A DNA stretch of 64,000 bases from Roseovarius salincola (GCF_026891095.1 NZ_JAPTNL010000002.1:124001-188000); one strand, 5' to 3'; shown: positions 26,945-35,729, numbered from the stretch's first letter. Numbers and translations: made by a program. Notes: generated by a model not told the origin, from the sequence alone.

Positions 26945-29900
26945 ATGTATTTCGGTGATAACAGCCAGAACGATTTCTTCGGAACGAGCTTCAAGTCAGT
27001 TTCATTCACTCCCGCCAATTCCTGGAGTGTCGGTGGCTGGTCAGGAAACAGCATGTCTTTGCTAGCACCCGTGACCAACATCTTTCAGCCCAGCTTCTTC
27101 AGCACCGCTTCGTTCTTCGATTTCGGGAACTTCAGCTTCGTTCGTGCCGGGGTCAATGAGAAGAAGTCCAAGAAACCCGCCAAAGACAAAGATGAAAAGT
27201 CCCCACGCAAGGACGTTCCCGCGGCTGATGATGGCGATGATCTCGCCGAAGGCGCCGGACTTCTCGCAGACTATTTCATCCTTGAATCGAGTGTCAGCGC
27301 ATTGTCGCAGATCGATTTCGATGCGGCACCCGACTCGACTGGAACGGTTGATGCGCTCAACATGACGCGATCGGACAACCCGTTCTGGAAGGGTGGCCCG
27401 ACCAACAATTTCGCTGCACGTTACAGCGGCGAACTGAGCGTTGAAAAGGCGGGCGCTTACACCTTCTACCTGACATCCGATGACGGTTCGGCGCTCTATA
27501 TTGACGGTGTCCGGGTCATCGACAACGACAATCCCCATGGCGATGTTCTGGAAGTTGTCGAGCTCAATCTTGAGCCCGGCGATCATTCGATCGAAGTGCG
27601 CTATTTCGAAAATGGCGGTGAACAGACCCTGGAACTGGATTGGTCGGGTCCGGACACCGATGGTGCACGCGCCACGATCGACGCCCGGAACCTCACACAG
27701 GCACCACCTGAGCCCATCACCGATGATAACGTCGATACCGTGGATGAAGATACCGCCACCGATACCGGGGATTCCGGTTCCGATTCCGATGGCATGACCG
27801 ATCATGACGATGGGATGGCCCATGACGACGGCGTGACCGATGACGACGGCACGGATGCAAGCGATGGCGATGACACGCAGGATGGTGATCACGTCCATGA
27901 CGATACCGATGCGACCAACGATGATTCGGTGTATGATCAACCCATGACAGCCGAAGAAGAAGATGCCTTCGTCGCGGCCGTGAAAAGTGAGCCGGATCAC
28001 GCTGGCCATACAGCCCATGCCGACGACGAGATGAAAGCCACGGAGCACGGCCAGCTTCTCGACCTCGTGCCGCGCTCCGAGGCGACCCATGTCGCCGTGC
28101 GCGACGGTGACTGGTTCGATCCCGATACATGGCATGAGGGCCGCATCCCGGATGCGGGCGCCAAGGTATTGGTCCCCAAGGGCGTTTCGGTGCGCTATGA
28201 CGGCGAAAGCGATGAGTCGCTGTTCACCGTCCGCGTCGACGGCGAACTGTCCTTCGCCACCGATACCGACACAAGGATGCTTCTGGACACGATGGTCGTA
28301 TCATCGTCGGGTGTTCTTGAAATCGGTACCGAGGACAATCCGGTTCAGGGAGATGTCAAAGCCGAGATCATTATCGCCAACAACGGCGATATCGATGTCG
28401 GCTGGGATCCGGCCCTGCTGTCACGCGGCATTATTTCCCACGGGCAGGCCGAAATCCACGGCGCCGAGAAAACCGCCTATACAAAGGTCTCGGATGCACC
28501 CATGGCCGGGGATACCGAAATCCGCCTTGCCGAAACCCCCGACAACTGGTCGGTGGGCGACACGATCGTGCTGACCGGCACCCACAAGACCGGCTGGACT
28601 TGGAACGGCCAGGAAAGGGAACATATCGAGAGCCAGGACGAAGAGGTGGTGATCACCGCGATCAACGGCAGCACCGTCAGTATCGACCGCGCCCTGCAAT
28701 ACGATCATGATGCCCCGCGCGATGACCTGTCGGCCTATGTGGCCAACATGTCGCGCAACATCACCTTCTCCAGCGAAGATGGCGAGGCCACCGAGGTTCA
28801 CCATCGCGGCCATGTCATGTTCATGCATAATGACGATGTCGATGTGCGCTATGCCGCTTTCGACGATCTGGGCCGCACCGACAAGTCCGAACCGGCCTTT
28901 CAGGTCGAGTCGCTCGACAGCGTTCAGGCTGATTCCAATGTTCAGGGGCGCTATTCGTTCCATTTCCACAGGACCGGAACCGAGGATCAGGACAATCCCG
29001 CCATCGCCTTCGGCAATGCTGTCAGTGGATCGCCCGGCTGGGGTTTTGTCCACCATTCCAGCCATGCCGAGTTCGTCCAGAACACGGCCTTCGATGTCTT
29101 CGGCGCGGCTTTCGTTGCCGAGGACGGCGATGAAACCGGCCTCTGGTGGGAAAACATGGCCATCAGGACCGAGGGCATCGGCTTTGGCGACGCGAAAACG
29201 AAATCCGGCGACGACGTGCATCGCGACGATATCGGGCGCACCGGCGACGGGTTCTTCTTCGGCGGCCGCGCGGTGGAAGCGGGCCACAACATCGCGGCGA
29301 ACACCACCCATGGCTATGTCTGGATGCTTCGCGCCTCCGATGCCAATCCGACAGCCGAACAGCTTGATCACCCGGATGCCTATTATGGCCGCGAACCGAA
29401 AGGTAACGACCAGATTCCGATTCAGGGTTTCCATGACAACGAGGCGTTCGGCACCCAGGTCGGCATGATCGTCGTCAAGAGCAGCACCTGGCAGGGCCAC
29501 GAGGTCCGCACCGTGATGGACGGTTTCACGAACTGGGAGACATCAGAAGGGGTGAACCTCACCTATACCTCGCATTACACGCTGAAGGACTTCGACCTGA
29601 TCGGAACCACGAATACGGACAAGATCTCAAGCGCTGGAACCGGTTTCAAATTCGGCGGATTGACCTTCGATCTGGTTCTGAACGGGTTCAAGGCCGAAGG
29701 CTTCGAACTCGGGATAGAGCTCGATCAACGCGCCGGAGACACCTGGACCGACGCTGATTACGGCCATGTCATCATCGACGCTGAATTCGCCAACAATGTG
29801 GTCGACGTCAATGGTTTCAATCCCGATCGCCACATGTGGCTTACATCTGATGACCTGGTGGAGGGGCGTCTTTCCTTCGACATGCAGGGTTCGACCAGTC

Positions 29901-30475
29901 TCGAGGTCGTTGCCGGAGAGAGCCTTTACCTCGACGGGATCAAGACGGACTCCATCGGATCCCGCGATCGCCAGTTCGTGAATGACGAGCAAAAGATCTG
30001 GCTGACCCCGATGTTGAAAAAGGACGGGTATTACGAGACCGAAAGCGGTGACTATGTCATGCTGGTCAAGGATTACGTGGCCGACCGCGCGACCGGTGAC
30101 TTGCTCAAGCTCACGCATGTGGTCACCATTGAAACGAGCCGTGAACGTCTCGACATAATCGGTGCCGTCAACAACGGGTTCATCGACCTCGACAGCCAGG
30201 CGCCGGTCACGCAGGACGATCATTTCACCACGACCATGGGCTCCTCGATCCTGATCGATCCGATGGCCAATGACTTCGACCCGGAAGGCGCCGCCCTCGA
30301 GATCGACGGTTTCACCAACCCGTTCCATGCCAACCTGACCCTTCAGGACGATGGCATGCTGCTTTATGAGCCGCATGAGAACAAGGTCGGTTCCGAAAGC
30401 TTCGACTACTGGGTCGCCGATGATAACGGCGTTCTCTCCAAGGGCACGGTTTTCGTCGACATCTTCGATATCTGA
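26945..30475 (+). CDS. PA14-G8-parallel beta-helix surface protein (CEMIP/TMEM2-like architecture)
   Basis: A large acidic protein of 1176 residues; the start at 26945 is fixed by AGGAG eight bases upstream. There is no signal peptide. Residues about 104-235 form a PA14 domain (GLLADYF, FYLTSDDGSALYIDG, DHSIEVRYFENGGEQTLEL). Residues 258-350 are an Asp/His-rich linker. Residues about 378-470 are a G8 domain (RDGDWFDPDTWHEGRIPDAGAKVLVPKG by its Trp and Gly pattern). A long beta-helix follows to about 1080 (YSFHFHRTG, GWGFVHHSSHAEFVQN). The last 90 residues resemble a cadherin-like repeat (DPMANDFDPEG, FDYWVADDNG). In animals G8 proteins of this plan depolymerise hyaluronan, so binding or cleaving the locus's polysaccharide is a reasonable guess. 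Export is likely by a type I route, but no RTX repeats are seen. Confidence 0.88.
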   Translation: MYFGDNSQNDFFGTSFKSVSFTPANSWSVGGWSGNSMSLLAPVTNIFQPSFFSTASFFDFGNFSFVRAGVNEKKSKKPAKDKDEKSPRKDVPAADDGDDLAEGAGLLADYFILESSVSALSQIDFDAAPDSTGTVDALNMTRSDNPFWKGGPTNNFAARYSGELSVEKAGAYTFYLTSDDGSALYIDGVRVIDNDNPHGDVLEVVELNLEPGDHSIEVRYFENGGEQTLELDWSGPDTDGARATIDARNLTQAPPEPITDDNVDTVDEDTATDTGDSGSDSDGMTDHDDGMAHDDGVTDDDGTDASDGDDTQDGDHVHDDTDATNDDSVYDQPMTAEEEDAFVAAVKSEPDHAGHTAHADDEMKATEHGQLLDLVPRSEATHVAVRDGDWFDPDTWHEGRIPDAGAKVLVPKGVSVRYDGESDESLFTVRVDGELSFATDTDTRMLLDTMVVSSSGVLEIGTEDNPVQGDVKAEIIIANNGDIDVGWDPALLSRGIISHGQAEIHGAEKTAYTKVSDAPMAGDTEIRLAETPDNWSVGDTIVLTGTHKTGWTWNGQEREHIESQDEEVVITAINGSTVSIDRALQYDHDAPRDDLSAYVANMSRNITFSSEDGEATEVHHRGHVMFMHNDDVDVRYAAFDDLGRTDKSEPAFQVESLDSVQADSNVQGRYSFHFHRTGTEDQDNPAIAFGNAVSGSPGWGFVHHSSHAEFVQNTAFDVFGAAFVAEDGDETGLWWENMAIRTEGIGFGDAKTKSGDDVHRDDIGRTGDGFFFGGRAVEAGHNIAANTTHGYVWMLRASDANPTAEQLDHPDAYYGREPKGNDQIPIQGFHDNEAFGTQVGMIVVKSSTWQGHEVRTVMDGFTNWETSEGVNLTYTSHYTLKDFDLIGTTNTDKISSAGTGFKFGGLTFDLVLNGFKAEGFELGIELDQRAGDTWTDADYGHVIIDAEFANNVVDVNGFNPDRHMWLTSDDLVEGRLSFDMQGSTSLEVVAGESLYLDGIKTDSIGSRDRQFVNDEQKIWLTPMLKKDGYYETESGDYVMLVKDYVADRATGDLLKLTHVVTIETSRERLDIIGAVNNGFIDLDSQAPVTQDDHFTTTMGSSILIDPMANDFDPEGAALEIDGFTNPFHANLTLQDDGMLLYEPHENKVGSESFDYWVADDNGVLSKGTVFVDIFDI

Positions 30476-30494
30476 ACCTCGGTCAGCAGCTTCG

Positions 30495-30534
30495 CGGGCG
30501 CGGCACTCCTCAGGGGCCGCGCCCGTTTCATTTC
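30495..30534 (+). terminator. Rho-independent terminator after the PA14-G8 gene
   Basis: A perfect ten-pair GC-rich stem (30495-30504 with 30516-30525) and an eleven-base loop, followed by TTTCATTTC. It starts 20 bases after the stop and overlaps the last codons of the convergent sulfotransferase gene. Confidence 0.75.
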
Positions 30535-31487
30535 AGGATCGCGATGTCATGCTGGTGCATCCGCGCGCGGCACCTGCTGTGAAGCCGGCCAAGACCCAGA
30601 CGCCGGGTCAGTTTCTCCAGAGCGAACAGCGCAAAGCCATACCGTCCGATGGCGACCCGCCAGGTATGCGCCCTGTTGCGCAGCATCAATCCGGCCTTCT
30701 CGAACATTCCGGGATAATGCGGTGCCCCGGCTGGCTCATAGCCACGCGCCCGCATCATTGCCGCGACGCGGCCCTCGACAAGGGCGACCTCATGGGGCGA
30801 AGACTTGCGCTTCCATTGGGCGATCAGCGCGGGGTCCGGCGCGCCATAGGTGGTGTCTTTGTGATAGCTCAGCATCGCTTCATCGAAATCCACACCCAGG
30901 AAATCGCAGATCCGACCAAGGCAGCCGGGCGTATCGGCGATCAGCGCCTCATATGTCAGTTCAAGCGCCTGCCCATCCGCAAGCCGCGCACGGGCCTCGT
31001 CCCATTCGGTCTCCGTGAAGATCCATTGCTGGACCCCGTGGAACAAAGTCCCGGCCCATCCCATGCCGATGCATGAACGCGCCACGTCGCGCGGGTCGCG
31101 CAGCACGTGAATAACGGGCGCACCCGGCAGAACCTCGAGCGCGCGGTCAATATTGCGGTGAATGTTCAGCGTCAGGCAGGCCGGGTTGCGCTCCCGGTAT
31201 TGCGTCAGGAAGTCCGCCAAAAGGTCCAGCCCGTCGCGCCCCGGCGGTATCCGCAGGCCCGACGCCCGGAAGATCCGGTTTTCGCTCAGCGCCTTCAGAT
31301 CGTATCGCCACCCGTCCGCGCGCCCCGGATCCCGCCGCAGGCAATCGAACAGGAAATCCACTTCACCCGGATTGTTCAGCAAGGGATGCGCGTTCAGCAT
31401 CAGCCGGAACACCGTGGTGCCCGACCTCAGCGCACCGAATACCAGCACAGGCGGTTTCACCTCGCATGCCATCCCGTCGACCGCCAT
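30528..31487 (-). CDS. sulfotransferase-family protein (4 of 4)
   Basis: A 319-residue protein with VLVFGALRSGTTVFRLML (5'-phosphosulfate loop) near residue 14 and PVIHVLRDPRDVARSCIGM (3'-phosphate site) near 130. Residues 150-200 give the usual W-x-x-A-R...LELTYEALIADT helix-strand. The TGATG overlap with the exosortase gene (stop 31489-31487, ATG from 31487) shows co-translation with xrtD. This tight link to the exosortase is notable: the protein may modify the polymer that anchors XrtD substrates, or the substrates themselves. Methionine 6 is an alternative start. Confidence 0.82.
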   Translation of the reverse strand: MAVDGMACEVKPPVLVFGALRSGTTVFRLMLNAHPLLNNPGEVDFLFDCLRRDPGRADGWRYDLKALSENRIFRASGLRIPPGRDGLDLLADFLTQYRERNPACLTLNIHRNIDRALEVLPGAPVIHVLRDPRDVARSCIGMGWAGTLFHGVQQWIFTETEWDEARARLADGQALELTYEALIADTPGCLGRICDFLGVDFDEAMLSYHKDTTYGAPDPALIAQWKRKSSPHEVALVEGRVAAMMRARGYEPAGAPHYPGMFEKAGLMLRNRAHTWRVAIGRYGFALFALEKLTRRLGLGRLHSRCRARMHQHDIAILK

Positions 31488-33088
31488 CAGGTTCCCGGGA
31501 TGAATCGCGGCAGCTTGTCCAGCAGCGCCTGCATGCTGTCCTGCAGACGGATTTCGGCCTCCTGCGCGGATTCGTCTTCACCGATGGGCGTGATCAGGCG
31601 CACGATGGCGCTGTCGTCGCGCCCGTCGCGCAGCTTGCCCATCATCAGGTGCATCTTGGCCGCATACATCGACGCGGTGCGCTCGCCCTGCTGCTCATAC
31701 CAGTAATAGACCAGCATCCGGTTCACGCCCTTCTGAATGATCGCGCGGTTCAGCGTAAAGGGCGCTTCCGGCCTGCCATCCGCTGCCATCTCGATCTGTT
31801 CCAGCTTGGCGATCTCCCAGCCCGCGCCAGGCAGGCAGACTTCGGGCGAATGCACGCCGCCGGTGCTCTGGTCCCCGTACCAGGCGATGAACAGCTCGAC
31901 ATTCTGTTCCATCCCCGCCTGCGCCAAGGTCGCCGACAGGTAATCATCCGCATTCAGGGCATTCTCGACCGCCGGGTCCAGCGCCCCATGCGGGCTTGCC
32001 GTCCAGTCCCCCACGTTTGGCGGGAACAACACCAGCGGATCGCGCTCCACGACAGCCGCCTCGCGCTTGGGCAATGCCTCCCATCCGGCTGCCAGCCCGC
32101 CGACCAGCACCGCCGCGAAGATCAGCGCCACGGAGGGGCGCACCAGCCCGATACGTTTCGCCTGCGTGCCCAGACCTTCGGTTTCCAGGTCCAGCGCCTG
32201 GATCAGGCCGATCCGGTCGCGCCGCAGTTTCACCAGTACCCATGCGAAGACGAACAGGATCAGCACGCAGGAGATGAAGATCACCCAGCCCTCGAAGAAA
32301 TGCGAGAACCCCTCGACATGCTCGATCCCGTAATTGTTGACAATCCACCCCGCGATCGCGATCCGCACCGAGTTCATGAACACCGTGATCGGCGCCGCCG
32401 ACACCAGCAGCAGCGCCTTGTGCCACATCGGCCCCTGGTAAAGCACCGCGAAGATGTAGGAAAAGCTGAGGATCGGGAACAGGTAGCGCAGCCCCGAACA
32501 GGCCTCGGCGACCTGCAGCTTGAAGACGCCTAGGTCGATGATGTTGCCTTCCAGGTAAACGGGCACCCGCATCAGCTGAAGGAAATAGACCCCAAGTTCG
32601 GATGAAATCCCCTGCAAATAGGTGGACAGGCCATAATAGATCGCGCCAGGCAGGGGCAGCATGAACACCAGATGCACCACCGGCGGCCAGAAATGCTTGC
32701 CCGTTTTCCAGCCAAAACTGATCAGCAGCACCGCACCGACCCACAGGATCAGGGCATAGGCCACGATGTCGGGGATATCGATCATCTTGCCCGCCGCACC
32801 CAGCAGCACCGCCACGATCAGCAGGACCACACCCGGCCAGCGGTCATGCACCGGCCCGTCATTGACCGGCACGGTCTTGAGCTGGCGCAGGAACAGCAGC
32901 CCCGACAGAACCGGAATCAACGGGCCGTGGCTGTATTCGGGCATCTTCCAGGCCGCCAGCAACTCGGCGATGCCTTCCCAGTAGAAAAGACCCGCCGCCA
33001 ATGTCGCCAGCAACAGCCACAGGCTGCCCCAATGGAAATAATCGCCCGAAACCCTGTTGAAACGCGAAATGGAGCCGGTATCAGCCAT
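31487..33088 (-). CDS. xrtD: exosortase D (VPLPA-CTERM type) fused to an EpsI-like domain
   Basis: A 533-residue inner-membrane transpeptidase-like protease. The exosortase core has EYSHGPLIPVLSGLL near residue 51, EACSGLRYLFPIL with the catalytic Cys197, FMNSVRIAIAG with Arg242, and FSHFFEGW with His263, that is, the complete Cys-Arg-His set. About eight membrane helices precede residue 320. From there to the end runs an EpsI-type periplasmic domain (FPPNVGDW, FIAWYGDQ, HSPEVCLPGAGWEI, VYYWYEQ). The ATG at 33088 gives the normal start. The family cleaves C-terminal VPLPA-type sorting signals and moves the proteins to the surface together with an exopolysaccharide. A protein with a matching tail is encoded just upstream. 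Confidence 0.9.
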   Translation of the reverse strand: MADTGSISRFNRVSGDYFHWGSLWLLLATLAAGLFYWEGIAELLAAWKMPEYSHGPLIPVLSGLLFLRQLKTVPVNDGPVHDRWPGVVLLIVAVLLGAAGKMIDIPDIVAYALILWVGAVLLISFGWKTGKHFWPPVVHLVFMLPLPGAIYYGLSTYLQGISSELGVYFLQLMRVPVYLEGNIIDLGVFKLQVAEACSGLRYLFPILSFSYIFAVLYQGPMWHKALLLVSAAPITVFMNSVRIAIAGWIVNNYGIEHVEGFSHFFEGWVIFISCVLILFVFAWVLVKLRRDRIGLIQALDLETEGLGTQAKRIGLVRPSVALIFAAVLVGGLAAGWEALPKREAAVVERDPLVLFPPNVGDWTASPHGALDPAVENALNADDYLSATLAQAGMEQNVELFIAWYGDQSTGGVHSPEVCLPGAGWEIAKLEQIEMAADGRPEAPFTLNRAIIQKGVNRMLVYYWYEQQGERTASMYAAKMHLMMGKLRDGRDDSAIVRLITPIGEDESAQEAEIRLQDSMQALLDKLPRFIPGT

Positions 33089-33292
33089 GAATGAACCCTG
33101 AATAAATGAATCGAATGAAAACAGGACACATGGGAGCAAATAAACGCCCCCGTAATAGCATCGATTTTTACTTTATATCGGCTTGAAAAGCCATGCCAAA
33201 CCAACCCTCGGGCCGTTCACGAATCCGCCGATTTTCCCGTCTCCGCATACAATGGCGATGCCTCGGCGGCTTTGGCGGGGATTCGAAAACGC

Positions 33293-33319
33293 AAAGGGCG
33301 CTCATACCGAGCGCCCTTT
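33293..33319 (-). terminator. Rho-independent terminator of the VPLPA-CTERM gene
   Basis: A perfect eleven-pair stem (33293-33303 with 33309-33319) and a five-base loop. On the minus strand it is followed by GCGTTTTCG. It lies 31 bases after the stop of the sorting-signal protein and separates it from xrtD, which therefore needs its own promoter in 33089-33292. Confidence 0.8.
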
Positions 33320-33349
33320 GGAATTTGTATTCTCAGGGTCTTGTAGCTG

Positions 33350-33979
33350 TCAGGCAGCCTTGAGCGTCTTACTGCGCTTGAGAGCCGCGAGGCCGCCGAT
33401 GCCGCATAGCAGGAGCCAGCCCGCTGCGGGTAGAGGGATAGGAGCTGTCGGAATGCCATACAAAGTGGCATGCGAAACAGAACCGCCTTGCTTGGGATCA
33501 ACCGTGTAGTTGAAATACCCATTTCCGTCGGCGCCAACTTCCACTTCAAATACGACGGATGTTGGATCGATATTGTCGCCTGCCTTGAGCCCGACGAACA
33601 GCCGATCATAGAAACCGGACAGCCCGACTATCGAAAGAAGACCTTCAATAATGCCGTCTTTCCCACTTGTCTCCTGGTCGCTGTAGCTCATGACGCCATA
33701 CTCAAGTAGAGAGGCCTGTTGCCCCCCATCGGCATCAGTGTAATCGAGCCACTCCAGGCCCGAGAGAGCCGCCAACTCAGGAACAGCACCCGGAGCAACC
33801 AAATTTGCATCGTACTCCGCAAAGCATGAGATCGCTGCGTCGCCGGGCGAAGAAGGAGAGGTGCTTGCGGTCATGGTCCAAACCGTCGTACCACCGCTAC
33901 ACGTCGCTGCCGAGGCGCCTCCGGCAAGTGCAACAAACGCACTTGTCGCGATCACCGTGAAATTAAATAATTGTTTCAT
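33350..33979 (-). CDS. VPLPA-CTERM sorting-domain protein, likely XrtD substrate
   Basis: A 209-residue exported protein. A signal peptide (KQLFNFTVIATSAFVALAGG, cut near ASA-ATC) is followed by a Cys-containing beta-rich domain and a C-terminal sorting signal: IPLPAAGWLLL, a hydrophobic helix, and the basic end ALKRSKTLKAA. The motif is IPLPA rather than VPLPA. The second of two ATG codons (33979) is chosen because it lies six bases from GGAG. A strong terminator follows, so it is expressed alone. It lies next to xrtD and is its most obvious target. The mature domain is not recognised. Confidence 0.85.
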   Translation of the reverse strand: MKQLFNFTVIATSAFVALAGGASAATCSGGTTVWTMTASTSPSSPGDAAISCFAEYDANLVAPGAVPELAALSGLEWLDYTDADGGQQASLLEYGVMSYSDQETSGKDGIIEGLLSIVGLSGFYDRLFVGLKAGDNIDPTSVVFEVEVGADGNGYFNYTVDPKQGGSVSHATLYGIPTAPIPLPAAGWLLLCGIGGLAALKRSKTLKAA

Positions 33980-34378
33980 CATAATCTCCTTAAACCGAAC
34001 CGCCTTTGAGCATCGCTGTTAATCTCTGCTCGACGGTATGGCATGCGCGACAAGCGAGTCTCGGACCATGCGCCCGAAAATCTGCCGCCAAAATCCGCTT
34101 CCTCGTAAAAGCATTCATCGAATATTGCGCCATCTACAAAGTGGCCAGAACGATGAACGCGGTTAAATCGCTACTCCAACAGCCTTTGAGCTTGCCACAT
34201 TTCCGCCACATTCCCGAATCTTTCCTTTCGGGACAGACGATTTTGCAATTTCAGGTGGATATATGTCCGTCAAGGTTGCCGGTTGACCCGGCGCAACACA
34301 ACTTCTGCAAGAAATCTCCATCGCGACCCAGCGAATCGGTGCCTTCAGGTTCCATGAATGCGAAGGCGCGCCAATCGC
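33980..34378 (-). promoter_or_regulatory. upstream region of the VPLPA-CTERM gene and 3' side of regA
   Basis: 399 bases without a gene. On the minus strand it has the direct repeat AATGTGGC twice, 11 bases apart (34195-34215 region), and a small CCCGAA/TTCGGG hairpin at 34213-34232. The ten bases GCCTTTGAGC occur twice (near 34002 and 34180). A plus-strand frame starting at 34006 overlaps regA and has no coding character. No clear regA terminator with a T tract is visible. Confidence 0.5.
34193..34208 (-). promoter_or_regulatory. possible sigma-54-type promoter for the VPLPA-CTERM gene
   Basis: On the minus strand the sequence reads TGGCGGAAATGTGGCA. It keeps the GG-N10-GC spacing of -24/-12 promoters but departs from the consensus at four positions. 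It would give a leader of about 200 bases. Exosortase-target genes in other groups are often sigma-54 dependent, which is why it is noted. It may be chance. Confidence 0.2.
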
Positions 34379-34930
34379 CTATCGCGGCGAGCGTTTCGCC
34401 AGGATGCGCTGCAATGTCCTGCGATGCATGTTCAGCCGCCGCGCCGTTTCCGACACGTTGCGGTCGCACAGCTCATAAACCCGCTGGATATGTTCCCAGC
34501 GTACGCGGTCCGCGCTCATCGGGTTTTCGGGCGGCGGCGGCAGTTCATCTGCGGTCGCCAGCAGGGCGTTGGTGATATCCGTGGCGTCGGCAGGCTTGGA
34601 CAGGTAATCGGTCGCGCCGATCTTCACCGCAGCCACCGCCGTTGCAATGGCGCCATAGCCGGTCAGCACCACGACGCGGCTGTCGGGGCGGCGCTCGCGG
34701 ATCACTTCGACCACGTCCAGCCCGTTGCCATCCTCCAGCCGCAGGTCGCAGACCGCATATGCCGGGGGCCGGGCTGTTGCGATGGCCTTGCCGGCGGTCA
34801 CGGAATCCGCGGTCTCGACTTCGAAACCACGTCTTTCCATCGCCTTTGCAAGCCTGCGCAGGAACGGTTCGTCATCGTCAACGAGAAGAAGCGACCTGTC
34901 GCCCCCGATCTCGCGCAAATCGCCGGTCAT
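34379..34930 (-). CDS. regA: RegA/PrrA/ActR redox response regulator
   Basis: A 183-residue response regulator. The receiver domain has LLLVDDDEPFLRRL, the phospho-acceptor CDLRLEDGNG (Asp62), VLTGYGAIATAV and the Lys in YLSKPAD. After a Pro-rich linker (LPPPPENP) comes a Fis-type helix-turn-helix NVSETARRLNMHRRTLQRIL. The length and four-proline linker match RegA. The ATG at 34930 is preceded by GAGGAGGG. It controls photosynthesis, respiration, nitrogen or carbon genes in response to redox state when phosphorylated by RegB, whose gene lies close by with senC between. Confidence 0.95.
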   Translation of the reverse strand: MTGDLREIGGDRSLLLVDDDEPFLRRLAKAMERRGFEVETADSVTAGKAIATARPPAYAVCDLRLEDGNGLDVVEVIRERRPDSRVVVLTGYGAIATAVAAVKIGATDYLSKPADATDITNALLATADELPPPPENPMSADRVRWEHIQRVYELCDRNVSETARRLNMHRRTLQRILAKRSPR

Positions 34931-35012
34931 GCCGACCCTCCTCTCGTTCGCGCACACTGGTATACGACAGTTCTAGCCTCGACCGGTGGGGCCGTCAAAC
35001 TCTGGCGCTTCG

Positions 35013-35639
35013 TCACATCGCGTCCATGAAACATTCCACCCGGTCCGCCATCCGGTCAGGTCCGATATCACGCCGGAAAAACTCCACAAAGCCGATTTCG
35101 GGCAGGACGAGATATGTGAAGGTCGAATGGTCCACCAAATAATAGTCCTCGTCGCCCTCCTCGGGCTCCTGTTTCTGGTAATAGGTCCGATAGGCCTGAC
35201 TGGCCGCGCGGATCTGTTCGGGCGATCCCGTCAGCCCCAACAGGCGCGGATGCAGGTTGTCGGTGAAATCGGTCAGCATCTCGGGCGTGTCGCGCTCGGG
35301 GTCGATCGAGATGAAGACCGGCTTCACCATGCGGCCCCGTTCTTCCAGAACCTCGACAGCCTCGACATTGCGCGACATGTCCAGCGGGCAGACATCCGGG
35401 CAGAAGGTATAGCCGAAATAGATCAGCGCGGGCTTGTCGATCACATCCTGATCGGTGACCGTCTCGCCATTCTCGTCAACCAGCGTGAACGGCCCGCCGA
35501 TCTCTGCGCCGCCGCCGACCTTGCCCTCCCGGCACTGCGCGAAGCGATCATCGCTCCCCGACCCGACGGTCAGGAAATAAAGCGCCGCCAGCGCCACTAC
35601 CAATACCGCCGCTGCGGCAATCGCGAGTGTCCGTGTCAT
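35013..35639 (-). CDS. senC: SenC/PrrC (SCO family) copper-binding thiol protein
   Basis: A 208-residue protein with an N-terminal membrane anchor (TLAIAAAAVLVVALAALYFL) and a periplasmic thioredoxin-like SCO domain. The copper ligands are FGYTFCPDVCP (Cys80, Cys84) and VDHSTF (His171). It helps assemble the CuA or CuB site of cytochrome oxidase and links oxidase activity to RegB signalling in Rhodobacter. It is transcribed towards regA (82 bases apart), and diverges from regB across 90 bases, the standard order of the family. Confidence 0.93.
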   Translation of the reverse strand: MTRTLAIAAAAVLVVALAALYFLTVGSGSDDRFAQCREGKVGGGAEIGGPFTLVDENGETVTDQDVIDKPALIYFGYTFCPDVCPLDMSRNVEAVEVLEERGRMVKPVFISIDPERDTPEMLTDFTDNLHPRLLGLTGSPEQIRAASQAYRTYYQKQEPEEGDEDYYLVDHSTFTYLVLPEIGFVEFFRRDIGPDRMADRVECFMDAM

Positions 35640-35729
35640 CGGGAGATCCTCATTGTTCTGGGCATCTTTCGCGCGCTGTGGCACATCTAACACCACATAC
35701 GGAACTTGCAACGGGACCCAAGCGCGCAG

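Noticed and set aside
26838..27065. 75-residue plus-strand frame with a GAGG ribosome-like site overlapping the PA14-G8 gene start
   Set aside because: The G8 gene in the other frame has clear domains and a better ribosome site; the short frame has no features beyond the site and is kept only as a remark.
28560..28640. Idea that the PA14-G8 gene is an RTX adhesin
   Set aside because: No nonapeptide calcium repeats (GGxGxDxUx) are present; the acidic part is an Asp/His-rich linker, not RTX.
34006..34575. Plus-strand 189-residue frame upstream of regA
   Set aside because: Half of it is antisense to regA and the free half has a composition unlike a protein; no start signal.
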